Assembly (NCBI GenBank): GCA_037501455.1
Contig: CM074862.1
Location: 65,069,501 to 65,133,500 of the forward strand
DNA from: Lantana camara
Taxonomy: Eukaryota; Streptophyta; Magnoliopsida; Lamiales; Verbenaceae
Direction of reading: 5' to 3'
Length of the DNA: 64,000 nucleotides
Shown: positions 58,767-64,000 of the stretch, piece by piece
Numbering within the stretch: position 1 is the first letter of the stretch
Layout of the letters: the number at the start of each line of letters is the position of its first letter
The notes under the pieces: generated by a model
The model's database searches: none
Told to the model about the DNA's origin: nothing
What the model saw: the letters and a program-made list of their open reading frames with translations, nothing else
Made by a program: the position numbers and the translations under genes

Positions 58767-58789
58767 ATAGCTATCGACGTCTCATAGCC

Positions 58790-59650
58790 CTTCGATCAAA
58801 GGGGGATCAACATCATCAGTCCATTACCCCTAGCACCCCGACAAAAGCGGTTCGCAATCGTAGCCGTTGAGGCCAAGTGGGTCGAGGCCGAAGGAGTCCC
58901 TAAGATAACCGATGCAGTGATAAGGAACTTCCTCTGGAAGAATATAATTTGCCGCTTTGGGGTTCTGAGGGCTCTCATTTGTGACAATGGACCTCAATTT
59001 TGAAGCGAGAACACTAAACACTATTGTCAAGACCTCGGGATCGACCTCAGGTTCACTACAATTGGTCACCCTCAAGCAAATTGCCGAGCAGAAGTCACCA
59101 ACAGAATCTCCATCCAAAATTTGAAGACCCGCCTCGACGCCAAACTAGGCACATGGGCGGATGAACTTTAAGGTGTTCTATGGGCTTATCGGACCACTCC
59201 CTGAACCGCCACAGGCCAAACTCCCTATTCTTTGGTATACGGGTCGGAAGCTATGATTCCTTCAGAGCTATTGCACAAAATAGCTCGCGTCACTCAGTAT
59301 CAGCTCGACAGGAACAACGGGAATCGATCTGACGACCTCGACCTGATTGAAGAAAAGAGGGAGCGTGCCTACCAAAAGATCAAACAGTATAAAGCGGTCG
59401 CGGCCCGATCGTACAACAATCAAGTAAGGCCCAGATCATTTCAGATCGGAGATCTAGTGCTGAAGAAGGTCGAGGTCCTGAAACACGTTGGAAAACTCGA
59501 ACCTAATTGGGAAGGCCCCCTATCAGGTAACCAAGATTTGCAAGAACATGGCATATCAACTCGAAGACATGGCTGGCGATCCCCTACCCAGACCATGGAA
59601 TGCTCACAATCTGAAGAAGTTTTATATTTGGACACCCAAAGTTGTTACCG
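58790..59650 (+). pseudogene. Decayed Tat-type Ty3/gypsy integrase
   Basis: Translating across stops and shifts gives INIISPLPLAPRQKRFAIVA, then KWVEAEGVPKITDAVIRNF, then LICDNGPQF, FTTIGHPQANCRAEVTNR, SLVYGSEAMIPSEL, EEKRERAYQKIKQYK and FQIGDLVLKKVEV. These words are typical of integrase in the Tat lineage (Ogre, Retand, Grande-like). The segment after AIVAV is shortened, so the usual DYFTKW with the first catalytic Asp is gone. Stops follow GPQF (about 59000) and occur near 59168 and 59201, and the frame shifts near 59500. The C-terminal part ends PRPWNAHNLKKFY. The 5' half of the element is missing. Confidence 0.85.
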
Positions 59651-60396
59651 AATCGGAGCAAGCAATGCCCGATCTCGAACTTGTTCTAAATTTATCAACA
59701 TTCTAAACTGTACATTTCAAGGTCAGATTTGAGAATCGACCCATTTCTAATAGTGTTTTACTTGATTAGCATTCGATCTACGATCATGCTTCTGGGGGGA
59801 ATGAGACTCCCCACCTATCACTTATTATTTTGTAAAAGCTTAAGTCCAAGGAGATCGCGAATCGATCCAACAAGAACAAGAGCGATAATTCTAGACTTCA
59901 AGTCATGTGCCAAGTTCGACTTTAAAGATTGATCGAGACTCCAAGAAAAGCGATTAAAATATTCCACCGAGGTCGAATCACCTCACCGATCCAAATGCGA
60001 ATAAAATAGCAAACCGACTTCAAAATGACTAAGTATAATCACAGTCGCATCGATGCACACCTACCCCAACTTGTTAACACAAAAACACAAGTATGGAAAC
60101 ACCTACCTCAACTTGTTAACATAAAAAAGGTAAGTATGGAAAAGTCGCATGCATTTGTAAAACGATTACCAACCCCACCACGTCATGAGTGGGTCATGAG
60201 AATACACAAGGATAGCGGGCTCACCTTCGATGTGGCCCGATGCCTCAAAAGTATCCAAGCACGTCAAAATACAAACAAATATTCACCCGTCAACATCCCA
60301 GCCGGTGGGTCAAATCAAGTGTTTTAAAAATACTAAGAAAAAGTATAAGTCATGATGGCAGAGCTTGTGTCGAGCTGTTGGGTGGAGGTTCTGAGG
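59651..60396 (+). other. 3' non-coding region of the Tat-type element
   Basis: No credible gene. Two copies of a roughly 50-bp unit with ACCTAC-CCAACTTGTTAACA and AAGTATGGAAA lie at 60058-60143. No LTR or polypurine tract is reached before the antisense ORF. Confidence 0.5.
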
Positions 60397-60824
60397 TCAC
60401 TGCAGCCTAGTCCCGACCCAACCGCGTCGGCGACAGGAAGCTCTCGATCTCAATAGGGCGTGGGATTTCGTAATAGGCACCCTTTTGTCTCTCTTGGAGT
60501 AGGCCAAGTCAATGGCGAACCCATACTTATGATGGATCCAGTCGATCTCAACAGGCGGCTCAGGGTCCTCATCGAGCGGATCAGGTTTGGGATCGGGAAG
60601 ATGACTCATTGAACTCCGCCAGGGATCAAGCCTTGTTTTTTGATTTGGTTGTAGGCTATCTTAAACCTGGCTTCCATATCGATCGCCCCCATAACAGAAT
60701 TAGGCTCCTCAAAAGCAAGCCCATCCATAAACTCTCGAACTGCATACCGTTCGATCTCCAGCTTCACCTTCCTGAAAGATTCCACCATCGAATCGATCAT
60801 TACCTGAGCTTCTGCCAGCGCCTC
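60397..60824 (-). pseudogene. Antisense ORF downstream of the Tat integrase, C-terminal part
   Basis: On the minus strand the frame comes from beyond the solo LTR (63897-64000) and continues ALAEAQVMIDSMVESFRKVK to GLIPGGVQ and a stop at about 60606. It is then overlapped by a second frame with DPKPDPLDEDPEPPVEID. The first part is charged and looks like a coiled coil. Function is not recognised. Its position and orientation fit the extra antisense ORFs described downstream of gag-pol in some Tat-lineage elements. Confidence 0.5.
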
Positions 60825-61436
60825 TGTAACACCCCGCTCGTCTAGCCTTACAGGTACGTCGTAACGAGAGTGATATTTGTGATTTTAAATTATTTATTTA
60901 TGTGATTATATGTTTATTATATTTTTTAATTGATATTCTTGAATTATTTGAATTATTTGCGAAGTATGTGTTTAGAATTTAGAACGTTTTGCCTCTTATT
61001 GCCTCGTTCTTAATTCGTTTGAGTTCAGACTTGTTTTTGATTTTTGTGACTACATGATATGCATGAATTAAATATATTATGGACTTCTTTATATGTTCTT
61101 GAACCGTTTTATTTGTTAGGGACTTAAGGGCCTAACTAGTTTTAGCGCGCCTTGGGTTCCGGGAGGCATAACTCGAGATCGGGAATTTGGATTCAAATTC
61201 TGAAAGTGGCGTTGGACTCATAACGAAGAAAGGAAGTCAAGGAATCCAACTTTGTATTTTTCTAAACCCGTTTGACCTTCCAAAATTCGCCCAAACTGAG
61301 CCTCACGTGCAGATTTGCCACATTTTACGATTTTGCCCATAACTTTTTCATCTCTTGTCCAAATAACCCCACACTTGGACCCACACCACCCTAATTTCCC
61401 CCTCTACTCCCCCCCATGCACCCATTTTGGGCCCCA

Positions 61437-61482
61437 GTAGAGAGAGAGAGAGAGAGACGAGAGAGAGCTGGAAAGGGAAGAA
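61437..61482. repeat. GA microsatellite
   Basis: AGTAGAGAGAGAGAGAGAGA followed by related GA-rich sequence inside the solo LTR. Confidence 0.9.
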
Positions 61483-62055
61483 GAAAGGAAAAGAGAAGAG
61501 AGCCTCCACCCTCTTTGGCATTTTGAGCTCGTTTCTTCTCCAATATCCGCCATTTCTTCGAGGTATGTATATTTTTGAATTCTCCACAACATACTACAAC
61601 TTTCTCCTCTTGAATGTTTGAATTTCATCCATGTTTAAGCATGCCATGGACAAGATGATGAATAGTTAGGTTTAAAGCTATTTTTGAATCCATGTTTTCT
61701 ACTTGTTTTTCTTGAGAATTGATGCATGATTTGTGATAATTTGAAGCTCCATGACTTGTTTTTATGTTCCAATTTTGTGCTCCTTGTGTGTATATAAATC
61801 CACCTTAAAGCTTGAAGAACATGAATAGTTTAGGTTTGATTCTTGCAAGATATGATTCATCCTTGTTGCTCCTTGTTATTTCTTGATTTTAGCTTGTGTT
61901 TGGAGTGTTATTTTGATGCCTAAGACCCTCCCCTTGTTCCCCTTGCCCTTATATGTGTTTGGGTGTGGTTTGGTGTGTGTTTTGCAGGTGGAAGCTCGAA
62001 GAAGGTGAAGTCTGGGTCCGTTAACACCCCGTTAGTGCACTTGTACACTAATGGG

Positions 62056-62137
62056 GACTAACGGCCGTTAGTGGCTCCCCTGAGCCACTGCCTTGACTAA
62101 AAGCTATTTGTGCCTTGTGACTAACGGCCGTTAGTCA
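62056..62137. repeat. Palindrome pair ACTAACGGCCGTTAGT in the solo LTR
   Basis: GACTAACGGCCGTTAGTG (62056-62073) and the perfect 20-bp palindrome TGACTAACGGCCGTTAGTCA (62118-62137). Degenerate half-sites (CCCCGTTAGTG, CACTAATGGGG) lie just upstream. Confidence 0.9.
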
Positions 62138-63794
62138 TTTCTCCTCCCCCGTTCTTGTGCTTTGTTCGTTTCTTTGCTTGTTTCGTTCTTTTCCCTCCCC
62201 GTCCTTATTCCTTGAGTGTTGTATGCTTGTTCATGTGTATGTATGGTTGCGTTATAACTTTTTTATGCATGTTTTTGATGTGTTATGAGTATGTTTAATG
62301 TGATATCATGTGTTATATGCCTATGTGATGAGTTATGAGCTTAATTGGTGTGTTGTTGCCTTGATAGTATACTATTGCCTCGATATGCCTATAAGTTTGA
62401 ACTTATGTGATATGTATTGCATCATATGCATCCATATGCATTAGTCGAGTGTCTAATTGGTTCATATTGAGTCTAAGTTTGTCCTTTATTGTTTGTTTTG
62501 TCTTTAGGATCTTTCCGTTGGTGACAAGGTGATTTCGTAGGTGTGTTCCGGGTTATTTTGTTCGGTTGGTTCAACAAGGTGAGGATTTCTTTCTTTTAGC
62601 TAATATGACCTACAATCCTACATGAGTTTTAAGCCCACATGCGACTTATATATATATATGTGTTTGCGTGTGTGTATATAAATACGTGTTTGATACCTAT
62701 TTTGTGGGAATTGGCCTGTTTGCTATGAAATCTTTTGAAAACGTTTATATATATATATAGAAGCTGCGTTTTTATTTGTTTGCTTTCGAAAGCGTTGGTG
62801 TGTGTTTTGCACTAGCGAGCTTTAGCTTTGAAAGATAAGTCTATGATTATGTGTATACATTTTGCACTTTGCCTTGGGCCTCGAAGAAGTGGTATGGTAT
62901 CTCGGGCCGGCCGTAGGGTCACCGACCTGTCTCATCAACACAACTCCACCAATGGGAGACTTAGCCCAACCTCGGGAGGTCGAGGGGAAGCTGGGTCTTC
63001 TTGAGCCGATGGTAACCCCATCGAAAGAGCAGGTAGGATCCCCCGACTCATATATTTGCCGAGAGTCGGGGTTGAGGGGTAGCGCCTCTCTTCCCCAAAC
63101 GGAGAAGGTGGGATTGTTTCTGAATTTACTTTTGCCTTTGCTTTTGGTCATGAATGAAGAAGGTTGGTCGGAAACTCGTACTCGCCGAGTCAGTATGTTT
63201 TTGCTTCTGCTTATAGTTTGTGAAACGGGAGTGGACTTCTAACATCTAAAATTGGTTGATTTTGGCATTTGGCCTTAAACCTTTTTCTTTATATGTATTA
63301 TCATGGGTTAAAATGTTTTACAATGCAAAAAACACACCCCGGTTCATAAACTCTTTAATTTTGAGAATGTTATGCTCTTACGTATATGTACGTGTGCGTG
63401 AGTTAGTCTCCTCACCAGTCTTTAGAACTGACCCCTCTTCGTTGTTTCTTTTTTCCCCTTTTTTCTTTTGAGTTGCAGGTGCTGGTTTTGGGAGTTTGAG
63501 CTAGGCAACGGTCGTCTTTAGAGTCTTGGAGTTTTGTAGTAGAGTCTTTGCATACCTTGCATCTTTACTTTTGATATTAGAATTTTGTATAAGATATGCT
63601 TTAGAATTTGGATTTCGAAACTTGTATGAATTTAATTTGGCCCAGCTTGGGTATAGCATGTATAATTGTTTTATTGTATCCCTAATATTGAAGCATGTAT
63701 GTTTAGTTATCTGAAATCCTGTTGCTTCCGCATTTGATTTGATTATTATGCTCACTTTGTATTAGGGTCTAGACCCCCTAAGATTTTGTTTGTG

Positions 63795-63875
63795 TCCCGT
63801 TCGCTGTAGCTTGGTGCATATACGGAGTTCCTATTTCGTTACACGTGTCGGGCTATGGTGCGGGGGATGTGGTGC
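63795..63875 (+). other. Conserved LTR-terminal stem-loop, solo LTR copy
   Basis: CCCGTTCGCTGTAGCTTGG at the left, CGGGCTATGGTGCGGGGGATG at the right. The inner stem is GTAGCTTGG / TCGGGCTATG with GU pairs. Same layout as X, W and N1 but different stem bases. Confidence 0.55.
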
Positions 63876-63896
63876 CCTTCGCTCCGGGGTGCTACA

Positions 63897-64000
63897 GCCT
63901 CCTTTTTCCCATCGTCTCGGCCGGCCTCCCTCGCCTGCTGAACATCTTGCTGAGTGTGGGCCTCAATTTTTTCCAGCTCGGAGGCATGATTTTTGGTGAA
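63897..64000 (-). pseudogene. Antisense ORF, part upstream of the solo LTR insertion
   Basis: On the minus strand this reads FTKNHASELEKIEAHTQQDV and then QQAREAGRDDGKKEA, entering the GCCTC duplication and continuing in frame at 60824. Charged, coiled-coil-like. It runs off the window edge, so the N terminus is unknown. Confidence 0.5.

Larger units (their letters stand above)
60825..63896 (+). mobile_element. Complete solo LTR, 3072 bp, with target duplication
   Basis: Starts TGTAACACCCCG and ends CCGGGGTGCTACA. GCCTC is present at 60820-60824 and 63897-63901. There is no primer binding site, polypurine tract or internal region, so the two LTRs of an element recombined to leave one. It carries a GA-rich run (61437-61470), palindromes (62056-62137) and the terminal stem-loop (63795-63875). 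No gene. Confidence 0.95.

Overview
This window looks like plant nuclear DNA, most likely pericentromeric or other repeat-rich heterochromatin. Nearly every kilobase belongs to an LTR retrotransposon or a fragment of one. The primer binding sites that can be seen (TGGTATCAGAGC, complementary to plant initiator tRNA-Met), the Ty3/gypsy and Ty1/copia polyproteins, the multi-kilobase LTRs, the nesting and a short MITE are all typical of a flowering plant. I see no convincing host gene, rRNA, tRNA or CRISPR array. The species cannot be named from the sequence.

Layout. (1) 1-3885 is part of a very long minus-strand LTR (called T1) that runs off the left edge and sits inside the 3' LTR of the next element. 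(2) 3886-20494 is a minus-strand Ty3/gypsy chromovirus-like element (G1): 3' LTR remnant, polypurine tract, a rearranged pol present twice in part, gag, primer binding site and a complete 5' LTR. G1 pol is split by a complete non-autonomous gag-only element (N1, 6154-12887) with a 5-bp target duplication. (3) 20495-21077 and 49619-51338 are two pieces of one plus-strand gypsy-type LTR (family X), separated by (4) a 28.5-kb head-to-tail array of a Ty1/copia element (Y), 21078-49618. The array has four LTRs and three internal regions with a period of about 8.9 kb. Each LTR is followed by the same 872-bp piece of X LTR where the copia primer binding site should be. (5) 51339-58358 holds a fragment of a reversed LTR, the 3' end of an X-type element with its polypurine tract, a complete X-type LTR (52722-57094) carrying a MITE, and the right end of another LTR (W). 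(6) 58359-64000 holds a decayed copia LTR end, a decayed Tat-type gypsy integrase, and a downstream antisense ORF that is interrupted by a complete solo LTR (60825-63896) with its own target duplication.

How the parts relate. N1 shares its gag, primer site and LTR end architecture with G1, carries an uninterrupted gag and has no pol, so it probably depended on a G1-type element for its enzymes; here it lies inside the pol of such an element. Nesting and LTR divergence give an order: G1 (about 2 percent between the LTR parts that can be compared) came before N1 (about 1 percent). All three copia gag-pol frames are broken, each by a different set of lesions, with some lesions shared, which points to exchange between units after amplification.

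Most interesting signals: the tandem copia array with a captured gypsy LTR segment and no primer binding site; a covarying stem-loop at the 3' end of five LTR families; a family-specific palindrome cluster in a comparable slot of several LTR families; an 11-copy hairpin array in the N1 3' region; four repeated hairpin-loop motifs in the copia leader; and the G1 tandem pol chimera joined at 4 bp of microhomology.
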